The notes below the pieces were generated by a model, which saw only the letters and a list, made by a program, of their open reading frames with translations, made no database searches and was not told where the DNA came from. Source: Paenibacillus sp. USDA918EY (GTDB lineage Bacteria; Bacillota; Bacilli; Paenibacillales; Paenibacillaceae). From it: a stretch of 64,000 bases of DNA. This document shows positions 8,328 through 18,000 of this stretch, piece by piece (within the stretch, counting starts at the first letter, position 1; each line of letters begins with the position of its first letter). The position numbers and the translations under genes are program-made. The stretch lies in NCBI RefSeq assembly GCF_009870825.1, contig NZ_WTWY01000002.1, positions 310,001 through 374,000 of the forward strand, read 5' to 3'.

Positions 8328-9037
8328 CCGCCGAATCCGCTCCGCGAGCTGGATCTGGAACCCGAAAAGATGCCGGATTTCGAGCTGGAGCTGGAGCCGG
8401 ACGAGCTGTAGCCGCTCGATTTGCCGCCGATGCCGCCGGAGCTTGAAGAGGTGCCGCGCCGGGTAATCGAACCCGTCGAACGGGAGGTTTTTGGCGTAAC
8501 CGTCGACCCGACGACCTGCTTGTTTTGGAACGCGCCGCTGGAATAGGAACGCGGTTTGTAGCTTTGCGACGTGCCGGTATAATACGTTTTGCGGTTATCG
8601 TAATACGTGCTGGGATGATAGCTCGATCCGCTGTTGAACAGGAAATGGTACAGCAGCAAATCGTCCCACCCAAACCCTGAATGGCTCGTGCCGTAGTTGT
8701 TGATGACCGTCGTACCGCCGCTGCTAGCACCTCCGGAGCTTCCCGACTGCGTACCGTCTTCTTTTTCGTTTTCTTCGGGAAGCGGGATGTTCCAGTCGGC
8801 ATTTTTATCGAAATAGGCTTTGACTTCCTCGGTTGACCATGCCACAAGCTTCGGTTCGCCGGCCGTATCGCCGGCCGCATTAACGGAGCCCGCTGTCGCC
8901 CCGCCCGCAAGCAGAAAAGCGTTTGCCAAAAGCGCCACGCCAAGCGACGTGGACAGCACCCGAACCGGCTTGCCTTCCGGCGTAAACAATTTTGCCGGTT
9001 GTTTCTCCTTGTCCTGCGGCTGTTGTTCGTTTGTCAT
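8324..9037 (-). CDS. Ser/Gly-rich membrane-anchored protein, DUF1190/YjfM-like
   Basis: A 237-residue protein. Residues 1-24 are hydrophilic, 26-54 form a membrane segment or late signal sequence, and 55-90 are acidic. Residues 95-120 are Gly/Ser/Thr-rich, followed by Tyr-rich text ('YHPSTYYDNRKTYYTGTSQSY'). The last 60 residues are almost only Ser, Gly, Lys and Arg and end SRSGFGG. This layout resembles YjfM/YgiB (DUF1190) proteins, which also end in a Gly-Phe-Gly tail and sit in GspS-like operons. A low-complexity C-terminal tail could be the target of the neighbouring ligase; that is inference. It overlaps the ligase gene by four bases. Confidence 0.65.
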   Translation of the reverse strand: MTNEQQPQDKEKQPAKLFTPEGKPVRVLSTSLGVALLANAFLLAGGATAGSVNAAGDTAGEPKLVAWSTEEVKAYFDKNADWNIPLPEENEKEDGTQSGSSGGASSGGTTVINNYGTSHSGFGWDDLLLYHFLFNSGSSYHPSTYYDNRKTYYTGTSQSYKPRSYSSGAFQNKQVVGSTVTPKTSRSTGSITRRGTSSSSGGIGGKSSGYSSSGSSSSSKSGIFSGSRSSSRSGFGG

Positions 9038-9067
9038 GTTTCTTCCCCCTTTCTGCCGAACTTCAGG

Positions 9068-9283
9068 CTATTCATTGCGGATCCGGACCAAAAGCAGTTC
9101 CAGCTTGCCGTCGTCCACGTTTAATCTGCCTTCGATCGTTTCGTATTCCTGGCCGCGAACGACGATGTAATTCACATGCTCCAGCGCCGCTACCATGTTC
9201 ATGCTCCAGCTGCGTTCTTCGATCTGGCGAAGCTCGCCGCTTGGCATCTTTTCAATCAAAATGACGTTCATATCGTTGCCCAT
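9068..9283 (-). CDS. small conserved-looking protein, first gene of the ATP-grasp operon
   Basis: A 71-residue soluble protein (MGNDMNVILIEKMPSG...LLLVRIRNE), rich in Glu, Ile, Leu and Val, predicted to be mainly beta strands. Starts at Met1 or at Met5 (MNVILIEKM) are both possible; a GGGGTGT stretch lies close before the first. No family recognised. It sits 30 bases upstream of the Ser/Gly-rich gene on the same strand, so it likely belongs to the operon. It is too small for an enzyme and may be a regulator or adaptor. Confidence 0.6.
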   Translation of the reverse strand: MGNDMNVILIEKMPSGELRQIEERSWSMNMVAALEHVNYIVVRGQEYETIEGRLNVDDGKLELLLVRIRNE

Positions 9284-9662
9284 TATGTTTTACACCCCTT
9301 GTTCTGAATTAACCCATATGTCATTTGATACGTAAGTAAACCGTGGTCCGTTCCATTTCCCGTTTCCATTTTTCCAAAAAAATTGTCGCATTGGCGATCA
9401 CATCTCTGAAAAGCAAGTCTTTTCATAATATGGAAACACGCATTAATCAGCATAAAACCTATTTCTTTGAAACGCAACAAAAAATAGAACGGCATTTTTT
9501 TCATGAACTACTATCGAGCCCGTTTTTCTTAACGGTATTTCCCGGGTGGATCAGCAACCTTATTTTGGAAATCGCGTTTAATATAAAGGCTGGAAAAGTT
9601 CCGGCATCCTATGACTCTATCCATACCGAATAAAATGATACAAGAAATGAGGCGCAACGATC
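9284..9662. other. intergenic region between divergent operons
   Basis: The region lies between the ATP-grasp operon and the beta-propeller genes, which diverge, so both promoters should be here. The only long open frames are antisense to each other and have no ribosome site or protein-like composition. It is AT-rich. No clear consensus promoter, repeat or RNA structure was recognised. Confidence 0.5.
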
Positions 9663-10988
9663 ATGAAGAAACGAACCAAGCTGATTCGCATTACTGCGGC
9701 CCCTGCCCTGGCGGCAGCTTTGCTTTGCGGCATGGCCTCCCTGCCGACGGCAATTCATGCCGATACTTCGGCCGTCTCGATCGGCTTTCCGGGCGGTCAG
9801 GCCATCAAGGCACCCGTGCAAAAGCCGCTCTGGACCGCAGCCGTTGATCCCGGCTCGAAGGCCGCCGTCACCGATGACGGAATAGTGCTTGCCTTTTCGG
9901 GAAAAAAGCTGATCGCGCTGAATCTGGCCACCGGCAAAAAGGTCTTTACCTACGGCAGCAGCCTGAAGCCGTCGGTGCAATGCTTGAAAGGAACGGCCTA
10001 CGGCGTCGGGGACGACGGACATGTATATGCCGTGAACGCCAAGTCGGGCAAAGAGCTGTGGAAGACGGCTGCAGGCCTGTCGGATGCGGACGAGCCGATC
10101 GTGATTGGCGATACGGTGTATGTCGCGAACAAGCAGGCCCTCATTGCTTTGGATGCGGCGACAGGCAAACAGCGCTGGAAGTCGGTCGAGGATCAGGCTT
10201 GGACCGCAGGCAAGTTGTCCTTGGAAGCGGAAGGCATCGTTTTTATGTCGTATGACATCTCCGGAGCATATTCGTATTCGCAGCTTGAAGCGATCGATAA
10301 GAAAACGGGCAAAACCTTATGGAAGGCACGTTACCAAGCAGCACCCTTTGCTGTTCGGGACGGGCTGGTTTATTCCCGTAGGGAACAGTCGCTGTTTGAT
10401 GAAGAGGATGCGAACGAATCTCCTCACGTCACCTTAGCCGTATTAAACGCCAAAACCGGGGAAAAGGTCGGCGAACGGATTTATTCCTGGAACCATAGCG
10501 ACCGCAACTCCTCTGCGGCAGGAGGAGCAGGAAGCATGCTGCTCAGCGGCAATGATCTGTATTTGGTGACGGAAGACGCCATTCAGAAATACGATTTCGG
10601 GCATTACGAGCGAGACGGGAAACCGGTGAAAAAATGGAATAAACCATCCTACCCCGTAGATTTAACGGGATCGGTACATGCGGGCAGGGTTTATTTTTGG
10701 AACTACTATACGTCAATTTCAGGCATGAAGCTCGCAGACGGTCAGGAGGTTCAATGGGGGGTCGACAACCCGGTCGTTCGGACGGACATTTACGGCAACG
10801 GCGTGTACATCGGGCAGAGCGACGGCGTGTTCCATGGATACAACCTGCAGACGACTGCGCCCGCCTTTACCGTGAACACCGGGTCACGCAATTACGGTCC
10901 TACGTTACGTTCGAGCAATACGTTGATCATTCAGGCTCAGGATAACGGGAAGCTCATCGCGATTCCAGTGCCGAAGGCGCTGCAATAA
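9663..10988 (+). CDS. secreted PQQ-like beta-propeller protein, paralogue 1
   Basis: A 441-residue exported protein with a signal peptide over about residues 1-33 (MKKRTKLIR...IHADTS). The rest is made of PQQ-enzyme-like propeller blades with the typical 'A(L/I)(D/N)xxTGKxxW' turn: LNLATGKKVF, VNAKSGKELWKT, LDAATGKQRWKS, IDKKTGKTLWKA and LNAKTGEKVGER. No catalytic calcium/PQQ residues of a quinoprotein dehydrogenase are evident, so a binding or scaffold role like BamB-type or cell-wall propellers is more likely. The downstream gene is a close paralogue in the same frame direction after 46 bases; a tandem duplication is the simplest explanation. Confidence 0.8.
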   Translation: MKKRTKLIRITAAPALAAALLCGMASLPTAIHADTSAVSIGFPGGQAIKAPVQKPLWTAAVDPGSKAAVTDDGIVLAFSGKKLIALNLATGKKVFTYGSSLKPSVQCLKGTAYGVGDDGHVYAVNAKSGKELWKTAAGLSDADEPIVIGDTVYVANKQALIALDAATGKQRWKSVEDQAWTAGKLSLEAEGIVFMSYDISGAYSYSQLEAIDKKTGKTLWKARYQAAPFAVRDGLVYSRREQSLFDEEDANESPHVTLAVLNAKTGEKVGERIYSWNHSDRNSSAAGGAGSMLLSGNDLYLVTEDAIQKYDFGHYERDGKPVKKWNKPSYPVDLTGSVHAGRVYFWNYYTSISGMKLADGQEVQWGVDNPVVRTDIYGNGVYIGQSDGVFHGYNLQTTAPAFTVNTGSRNYGPTLRSSNTLIIQAQDNGKLIAIPVPKALQ

Positions 10989-11034
10989 GGCTTATCGTTT
11001 TATACGAATCTATTTCATAGAAAAGAGGTACAAG

Positions 11035-12357
11035 ATGCAGATGAAAACAAAATTGAAACCAGCCCGTGCAGGAGCTGTCGCTTTGCTCGCGGCTGTTTTG
11101 GTCGGCGGGATCAGCCTGCCTGCGGCGCAAGCCGCGGCTCCCGTCGTCTCCTATAACGTCCCGGCGTCGCCGGCCATTAAGGCACCGATCCAAAAGCCGC
11201 TGTGGACGGCATCCTTTGACAAGAACACGAACAGCGTCGTGACGGACGACGGCATCTTATTCACTTTTAACGGCGGCAAACTGGTCGCTCTGAATGCGAA
11301 CAACGGGAAGAAACTTTATACTTACGGCAGCCGGCTTCGCCCGGATGTCGCTCACCAAAAGGGCACGGTGTACGGCATCACGGAGGCTGGCCAGGTGTAC
11401 GCGCTTCAAGCGAAAACCGGCAAACGGCTATGGCAGACCGCGGCCGGCGTCACGGACTCAGGCTCGCCCCGAGTGATCGGCGATACGGCGTACGTCACCA
11501 AAGGCAACGCGATCATCGCACTGGACGCCGCCACGGGCAAACAGCGCTGGAAGGCGATCGAAGAACAAAGCGAATTCGCCGGGGGCGTCAGCATGGAAGC
11601 GGATGGCATCGTTTATGCTTCGTACATGGTTCAAGGCGCGCTCACTTCGGTTCAACTGGATGCCTTTGATAAGAAAACCGGCAAAAAGCTGTGGAAGCAA
11701 TTCCGGCAATACCCGCCTTTGGCGGTCCGAAACGGGCTCGTTTATTCCCTCCGCGACGAGTACCCTTTTGACGATGCCGACCCGAAACGGGAACTGAACA
11801 TTAACGTATTCGACGCCAAGACGGGCGTGGAAAAAGAAACGCAAACCTACAGCTGGAGTTTGGGCGCTTTGCCTCCTTATACAAGGGACAATAACGGCTC
11901 CGTGATCCTAAACGGCAACGACCTTTATATAGCGACGGACAGCGCCGTGATGAAATATGACATTACCGCCTACAAAAAAGACGCCAAGCCGCTGCAAAAA
12001 TGGTCCGTCCCGAACGTGGGGAAATCGCTGATCGGCTCGGTGCATGACAACAAAATCTTTTTCAGCAAAGAAGCTTCCGGCGCAATTACGGGCATGAAGC
12101 TGGCGAACGGCCAAACGTTCGGCTTCCAAACCGACAACCAGCCCGTTCAAACCGACATCTACGGCAACGGCGTGTATATCGCGCAAAGCGACGGCGTATT
12201 ACATGGGTATAACCTGCAGACAGCAGCTCCGGCTTTTACGGTAAATACCGGCTCCCGCCAATACGGCCCGACCCTGCTTTCCGGCAATACGCTGATCATT
12301 CAGGCCAAAGATACCGGCAAGCTGATTGCGGTTCAAGTGCCAAAGACGCTGCGTTAA
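11035..12357 (+). CDS. secreted PQQ-like beta-propeller protein, paralogue 2
   Basis: A 440-residue exported protein, signal peptide about 1-34 (MQMKTKLKPARAG...AQAAAP). The same blade motifs occur in the same order as in paralogue 1 (LNANNGKKLY, LQAKTGKRLWQT, LDAATGKQRWKA, FDKKTGKKLWKQ). The C-terminal part, with 'DIYGNGVYI.QSDGV.HGYNLQT' followed by 'APAFTVNTGSR.YGPTL', is almost identical between the two, whereas the central 200 residues differ more. AAGAGGT precedes the ATG. It is probably co-transcribed with paralogue 1. The function is unknown. Confidence 0.8.
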   Translation: MQMKTKLKPARAGAVALLAAVLVGGISLPAAQAAAPVVSYNVPASPAIKAPIQKPLWTASFDKNTNSVVTDDGILFTFNGGKLVALNANNGKKLYTYGSRLRPDVAHQKGTVYGITEAGQVYALQAKTGKRLWQTAAGVTDSGSPRVIGDTAYVTKGNAIIALDAATGKQRWKAIEEQSEFAGGVSMEADGIVYASYMVQGALTSVQLDAFDKKTGKKLWKQFRQYPPLAVRNGLVYSLRDEYPFDDADPKRELNINVFDAKTGVEKETQTYSWSLGALPPYTRDNNGSVILNGNDLYIATDSAVMKYDITAYKKDAKPLQKWSVPNVGKSLIGSVHDNKIFFSKEASGAITGMKLANGQTFGFQTDNQPVQTDIYGNGVYIAQSDGVLHGYNLQTAAPAFTVNTGSRQYGPTLLSGNTLIIQAKDTGKLIAVQVPKTLR

Positions 12358-12424
12358 CGGGCTGCAAACGGCTGGATAGGGTATAATCATTGACAATAAC
12401 GTTGGTTACAAGAGGAGACGCACA

Positions 12425-12718
12425 GTGGAACAATTACTGCAAAAAATCAAGGCATTAAGCGAAAAGGAAAAGAAAACGCTGGAGCAGATGGTCCTGAAAT
12501 TGACCGAAGAAGTCGGGGAAACTTCGCAAGCGATGCTTTCTTACAGGCAGGCCAGCGGCAGCGAGTATAAAAAGCTGGATCTCTCGGACGTGAAGGAAGA
12601 ATGCGTGGATGTCATCCTGGTCGCTTTGGCGCTATTTTACAAGCTGAGCGAGAATGATAATGAGCTTCAAGACGTTCTCAGCAAAAAAGTCGATAAATGG
12701 ATCTCGGTGATGACTTAA
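12425..12718 (+). CDS. MazG-like nucleotide pyrophosphohydrolase-family protein
   Basis: A 97-residue all-helical protein with the MazG-like metal-binding pattern: KLTEEVGETSQAML (Glu29, Glu30 and Glu33) and, later, VKEECVDVILVALALF (EExxD). MazG-type enzymes hydrolyse non-canonical or excess NTPs to NMP and pyrophosphate. The short length matches the single-domain MazG-like group. An AGAGGAG site precedes the start, and a terminator follows 35 bases after the stop. Substrate unknown. Confidence 0.8.
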   Translation: MEQLLQKIKALSEKEKKTLEQMVLKLTEEVGETSQAMLSYRQASGSEYKKLDLSDVKEECVDVILVALALFYKLSENDNELQDVLSKKVDKWISVMT

Positions 12719-12751
12719 GGAACGATTTACGTGAACATGCCCGACATAAAG

Positions 12752-12776
12752 AAGGCGCCCGGTGAGGCGCCCTTTT
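12752..12776 (+). terminator. rho-independent terminator
   Basis: AAGGCGCC, a six-base loop, then GGCGCC and CTTTT. It ends the MazG-like gene. Confidence 0.7.
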
Positions 12777-12983
12777 ATATGACGGAAGCCTCGGTACGAT
12801 CTCAGGGGTTCTTAGAATATTGGGGCGGTCTCGGACACGCCGCCTTCGTTTATGAACTTATGCATGAAACAAGCCGGGGAAAGATATCCGCTAACCCTAC
12901 CGGTAAATGTCGGCAAAAGGAGCTTCGTTTCATGCCTTAAACGAATCCGCGCTCCGAAAGTTATGTTTTCTTTTACAACGGCA

Positions 12984-13871
12984 TTACGTCCTTTTTGGTT
13001 TCTCCAGTCCACCGATGGCCAGGGAAAGCAAAATGACGATCAGTCCGGCGACCGCATTCCACGTCAATCGATCTCCCAAAACGGACACGCCGAGCATGAT
13101 GCCGATCAGCGGAACGAGGTAATTGTTCAAAGAAGCGAAGGTGGCTCCCGCCTGCCGGATCAATACATTGTAAAGCATGTATACGATGCCTGCATGGAAG
13201 CAGCCCAGAATAGCTACGGCAAGGATTTGCTGCGGCGTCAACGCGATTTGAAACGGGCTTTCGAGCAAAAAGGCAAGCGGCACAAGGATCGCCGAAGCTG
13301 CGGCAAGCACGTTCCGCATCGCTTTAATGGAAGACATGGGCGGCAGCCTCTTGATCAGGATCAGCGAACCCGCGAAACTGATCGAAGCGCCGAGCAGCGC
13401 CAGATCTCCCGCCATACTGCCGCCGTGCAAGGAGGAGCCGAGATCGGGGGCGGACAGGATGGCGATGCCGACCATCCCCGCGATGACCGAAATCCATTTG
13501 GCGGCCGAAACCGTTTCGCCCGAAACGAACAGCTTCACGAACACGATCGTAAAGATGGGAATCGTCCCCATCAAAATGGATGCCATGCTGCTGCTTATGG
13601 ATTGCTGTCCCCACCCGATCAGGATAAACGGAATGACTCCTTCAAGCAGGCCGATCCACAAAAAGGTCCGCCACGGCGATGCCGCTTCCGGCGTTTGCGG
13701 CTTCTTTTGCCCAAAAAGATGCAGCAGAGCAAGCGTCCCCGCCCCGATCAATGCTTTTGCCGCCGCCAAGGTGACCGGAGGAATGGAGCCGATAACCAGG
13801 TCGACCAGAAAAAATTGCGATCCCCAAATCAAGCTGATCCCGATCAACAGGAGGTAGTTCATCCCTTTCAT
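12984..13871 (-). CDS. EamA/DMT-family transporter
   Basis: A ten-helix drug/metabolite transporter made of two EamA repeats. Repeat 1 starts MNYLLLIGISLIWGSQFFLVD, and repeat 2 has 'GDLALLGASISFAGSLILIKR'. The second repeat ends in the typical 'PLIGIMLGVSVLGDRLTWNAVAGLIVIL'. The open frame continues 22 codons upstream, but those lack hydrophobic or conserved character, so the ATG at 13871 (MKGMNYLLL) is preferred. Substrate unknown; members export amino acids or small metabolites. It may be read through from the MerR gene upstream, 259 bases away. Confidence 0.88.
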   Translation of the reverse strand: MKGMNYLLLIGISLIWGSQFFLVDLVIGSIPPVTLAAAKALIGAGTLALLHLFGQKKPQTPEAASPWRTFLWIGLLEGVIPFILIGWGQQSISSSMASILMGTIPIFTIVFVKLFVSGETVSAAKWISVIAGMVGIAILSAPDLGSSLHGGSMAGDLALLGASISFAGSLILIKRLPPMSSIKAMRNVLAAASAILVPLAFLLESPFQIALTPQQILAVAILGCFHAGIVYMLYNVLIRQAGATFASLNNYLVPLIGIMLGVSVLGDRLTWNAVAGLIVILLSLAIGGLEKPKRT

Positions 13872-14100
13872 GCCAACCACCCGCCTTTTGGCGATGGGAG
13901 CGCTCTGTCGATATTGGGGCCGTACCCCGCGCAACATCCGGGCACGGCGGTCATACGAAATACCTTATAGGAACAAAGAAAATTCGTTGTCGATTTCATT
14001 GATTGATTTTCCTTTGGGAATGCATGCAAATCTGTTGGATTAAAGGCCTTTGTCTTGATTGTATAAGCTGCTTCCCTGCCCTGCCAATAGCAGAAATGCT

Positions 14101-14120
14101 GATCTGTACCGGTACAGATC
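14101..14120. promoter_or_regulatory. 20-bp perfect palindrome
   Basis: GATCTGTACCGGTACAGATC is self-complementary over 20 bases. It lies just after the stop of the TipAS-type MerR gene and about 230 bases upstream of the EamA gene. It has no T tract, so an operator is more likely than a terminator. Confidence 0.45.
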
Positions 14121-14129
14121 GATGCGTGA

Positions 14130-14879
14130 TTACGATTCGGCTTCGGCGTACGCCGCCGCAGCCGCGTTCAGATAATAAGCCAGCCCGGTCTGTTGGTCCT
14201 CCAGCATTCGCAGGTGAAACTCATCCTGCAGGAAAAACGCCGTTTGTGCCGCAAAATCCTTGGCTGCAATCCGATGTCCGTGACCGTTCATGAATGCCAA
14301 ATGTTCCCGGATTGATTGGTGAACCCTTGGGTCGTTATGTTTGACCCCTCCGGCCAGAAAAGAGGACATATTTTTCATAAAAGCTGCCGCCTCCGCGGCC
14401 TGCTCGTTCATCTCCGGCACATCGATCCGCTCTGCTTCAAGCTCCACGCCGTAGTGCTCTTTCAAGTATTCGCTTTGTTCCCGCAACGCCTCCCGCCACT
14501 CGTCCTCGCTTTCGAAGCCGACAAACAGTTCCTCCTGCGGCAGCGGTTCTCCGCGCTCCAGGCCTGCTTTTGTTTTCCGCAGCGTGTCCATGATCCGTTC
14601 CAGCCTTTGCCGGCGCTGCTCCAAAAGCTTTTCCTGCTCCGCCAGCATCGCCGCTCGATCCGGTTCCCGGTCCAGCAGCTGCCCGATTTGCTCCAGCGAA
14701 AAATCAAGCTCGCGGTAAAACAGAATGGCCTGCAGCCGTTCCAGCTCTTTTGCGCCATATAACCGGTATCCCGCTTCCGTGATTTCAGCCGGGTCAAGCA
14801 GACCGATTTTATGGTAATGGTGCAGCGTCTTGACCGTCACCTTGGACAGCTCCGACACTTCTTTGACTGTAAGAAGCAT
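14130..14879 (-). CDS. MerR-family regulator with TipAS-like ligand domain
   Basis: A 249-residue regulator. Residues 1-70 are a MerR winged helix-turn-helix ('LLTVKEVSELSKVTVKTLHHY' with 'GLLDPAEITEAGYRLY'), 75-115 a coiled coil, and 130-249 a TipAS-like helical domain that in TipA and Mta binds hydrophobic drugs or peptides. Its own promoter has the 19-base spacer and dyad that MerR proteins untwist, which suggests autoregulation. The neighbouring EamA exporter is a possible target. The inducer is unknown. Confidence 0.9.
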   Translation of the reverse strand: MLLTVKEVSELSKVTVKTLHHYHKIGLLDPAEITEAGYRLYGAKELERLQAILFYRELDFSLEQIGQLLDREPDRAAMLAEQEKLLEQRRQRLERIMDTLRKTKAGLERGEPLPQEELFVGFESEDEWREALREQSEYLKEHYGVELEAERIDVPEMNEQAAEAAAFMKNMSSFLAGGVKHNDPRVHQSIREHLAFMNGHGHRIAAKDFAAQTAFFLQDEFHLRMLEDQQTGLAYYLNAAAAAYAEAES

Positions 14880-14904
14880 GATGCTTCACTCCCTTCTGTA
14901 GTGA

Positions 14905-14935
14905 AGTCTAAAGCCTGACCTAAGAGGAGGGTCAA
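14905..14935 (-). promoter_or_regulatory. MerR-type promoter with 19-bp spacer and dyad
   Basis: On the minus strand TTGACC (14930-14935) and TAGACT (14905-14910) are separated by 19 bases instead of 17. The spacer start holds the dyad TGACC-N9-GGTCA. This is the hallmark of promoters activated by MerR-family twisting, and it faces the MerR gene itself. Confidence 0.8.
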
Positions 14936-14961
14936 GGGGGAATTTTATTACTCATCGTAAC

Positions 14962-14992
14962 ACAAAAATACCCCGCTCAAAATGAGCGGGGT
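14962..14992 (-). terminator. terminator of the mannan operon
   Basis: CCCCGCTC (14971-14978) and GAGCGGGG (14984-14991) form an eight-pair stem; on the minus strand it is followed by TATTTTTGTG. It lies about 95 bases after the GH76 stop. Confidence 0.85.
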
Positions 14993-15087
14993 GCGGTGCC
15001 CCTCACGATCACCTGCCACCTTACGTCCGAAACAACATGAAAACTGACATCGGTTGATTGGGACTGGATGTTTTTAAACGCTGGAGA

Positions 15088-18000
15088 CTATCTCGACCCT
15101 TCCTGCCAAGCGCGAATCAGGAAATCTGCGTCCGCGTTCAGCACCGCTTTGACGCTGTCTTTGACATGGTCGCTCATCGCTTCGTTGTTCAAATGTTTCG
15201 CGAAATTCTGCAGCTGTTTGACCGCTTGATCCGTTTTGCCGCCATCCCGTTGATGCTGCGCCTGCTTAAGCGCATTGGTCAGCTGCGGGACAAGGGGACC
15301 GCCGAGGTCGCCGGCCGCCGCGTAACGCGCCATCAGATTTTGGATGGAACCCAGGCTCGCCGTTACATGGAACCGGAACGTTTTTGAATTAGGATGGCCA
15401 GATCCGTCCTTCACCGCCACATTTGCCGTCTGTTCGCCTAAGAGACCGGCCAGGCCGATGGATAGGCTGCGGTTATCGGCATTTACCGTATATTCTTTGC
15501 CGTTCAAGGTTAGCGTCGCGGCACCGCCCGCCGTCAGGCCCTCTTCGACCTGGAAGGTCAGAACGGCATCATCTTCAAAAGCGTCGCCATCCTTCACCGC
15601 ATTGCCGTCCACAGTGAGCGAGAAAGCCGACTGCTTCCCGCTTTCCACCGTGATCCCTTTGGATACGTTGCCCGACGTGTCTATGGATTTGAACCGGATG
15701 GAATACTCCTTCCCCTGCTCGGTTCCAGGAATCGCTGCCGTTTGAACGCCGCGTTTTACTTCGATTACGTCGCCGATCTGCTGTCCGCCCGAAGAAACGG
15801 TCATTTGCACCTTTTGGGCGTCGATATCATAGGGACCGTCCCAAGTCAGAACGAGTTGGCCGTTCGCGTACGAGATCCGGACATTCTCCACGTCTCCGGG
15901 AGGAACATTGTCTTTGGGAGGTTCCACCGGCGGCGTCGGTGCCGTGAATACGGCCGGATCGCCGAAAGTGAACTTATCCACGTTGAACAAATAATCCGTT
16001 CCTTTAAACAACATGAATACGATATGTTTTCCGGTGACCGGAGCCGTGACGTCGGCCGGGAAAACCTTAAAGTTTTGCCACCCGCCGGTTCCCGTGATCT
16101 TGTTCTCGGCGATGACCGGCCCGTTCATGCTGTCCAACCGGACCTCGATCGTGCCGCCGCCGGTCGCGCTGGCCGCTTGGACATGGAATTTGGAAGGACT
16201 CGTATTCCCGAAGTCCACATAGTTGTACATGACATATGGATTGTTGGCCGCGTTAATGCCCGCCAAATACGTTTGCCCGCCGCCCGATTCGGTGCCAAAG
16301 CCGACACCGCCGTTGTTGTCCTCGGCCTCCAGCTTGGCATAAGCATCCCTTGCTTTGCCTTTCATGGTCGTAAACGTGAACCAGTCCAGGTTGCAAGGAT
16401 AGTCGCCGCCGCCCGCCCCATGGAAGACGAGATAGACGTCATGCACGCCTGCGGCCGCTTGGTCATCGATGTTGCCCATGATATCGACCCATTTGTCCCA
16501 GCCTCCCAGCGCCGGAATGTCCACCGTGCCCACCGTCGGTCCGCTCAGCGAATCCAGCTTGACCTCGATCGTGCCGCCCTGGCTGCCGCTGGATACATGC
16601 ACGCTGATGCCGGATGCGCCCGACCCGAAATCGATGCCTTTATAGGAGGCATAAGCATTATTTCGGATGCCGTCCAGATATCCGTTCTCCGCATTTTTGC
16701 CGAGCCCCTCGCTTCCGTCATAATCCCCAGCCTTCAGCTTTGCATAGGCATCGGTTTTGGTCGGATCGCCCGCGGTGAACTTAAACCAGTTCAGGTTAAA
16801 CAGATATTGATCGTTTTTCCTTGTAAAAACGAGATAGACGTCATGTTTTCCCGTAATCGTGCTTGGATTTCCTTGATCATCCTTCAGCAGCGTCACGGCG
16901 TCGATGTAGTTGTTCCATCCGCCGGTGCCTTCCACGTTCAGCGTCCCGACCTTCGGACCGTCCAAGGCGTCGAGCCGGATTTCGATGTTGCCTCCACCCG
17001 TCGCGCTGGCCGCTCTCGCGATAAAACCTTGGGCGCCGGTTGTTCCGAAATCGACGTTTTTGTAGGCCGCATAGTGTCCGGGCTGAATGCCGCCGAGCTG
17101 CAGCGAGCCTTCAAGCGCCCCCTCCAAGACGAATCCTTTGCCGATGTTGTAGCGCTCGGCCTCGATTTTTTTATAAGGATCTTGAACGGCGTAACGGACT
17201 TCCGCATCCATCGGTTTGATGACGTTCAACGCTTCCACGGCCGCGGCCGACGACCAGGATCCGTACGTTCCGGACAGCAGCTGTCCGACCCAGTTGCCGT
17301 CGACGATACCATCCGGATTCCGGTGGCTCCAAGCCATTTCCGTGTTAAAAGCCGCCCAGGCGTCAAACGTGGCGCCGAATTCCTTGTATTTGCTTTCGCC
17401 GCGTTCATCCAGCGCTTTTTGGAGGAAGGACAAGTTCCGCATCAAAATCGTTTTGCCGCCTTTTAAATCGCCATTGGGCCCTTCGTAGTTCAGCAAACCG
17501 TTCGCGTCCACCAGCTTGGTTTTGGTGAAGTTGGCGGCTTTGACCGCATCGTCCAAATACGTCGTATCCCCGGTCATCCGGTACAGTCCGACGGCCGCCC
17601 CGATGTATGTGCCCTGATTGTAGTGCGTGGCGTCCGGGATCGCGCCTTTTTCGGTTTCGATCCGGTCGAACACTTTGCCATTGCCGTCCGTCAGCATCGT
17701 TTTGCCCCATCTGAAAATGCGGGTTGCCGCATCCAGGTAATACGGATCTTTGGTAATGTCATACAGATATTCGGCCGCTTCGGCCGCCGGGAAGTTAATG
17801 CAGGCATTTTTCGTGTTATGCTCGCTGTTCAGCCACCAGATGCCGCCGCCGGCAAACTCGTCGTCCCACTGCGTGTCGTAAACGAAAGCGAAATGGCGTT
17901 TCGCCGCATCCAGATATCTGGCTTCCCCCGTGATTTGATAAGCCCGGGCGCTTCCCATGACCCACCACATGATGTCGTCGTTAAACGGGTTGTTCGTCCA

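Noticed and set aside
9343..9633. A 96-codon open frame upstream of the beta-propeller genes
   Set aside because: No ribosome site, unlike neighbouring genes in composition, and overlapped by another frame on the opposite strand; treated as intergenic.
15742..17466. A 574-codon open frame on the plus strand opposite the GH76 gene
   Set aside because: It is the mirror of a strongly supported coding frame; its protein is rich in Arg, His and Phe with no family pattern and no ribosome site. The same holds for long frames at 18616-19722, 19840-21168, 54053-55519, 33795-35243 and 59964-61547.
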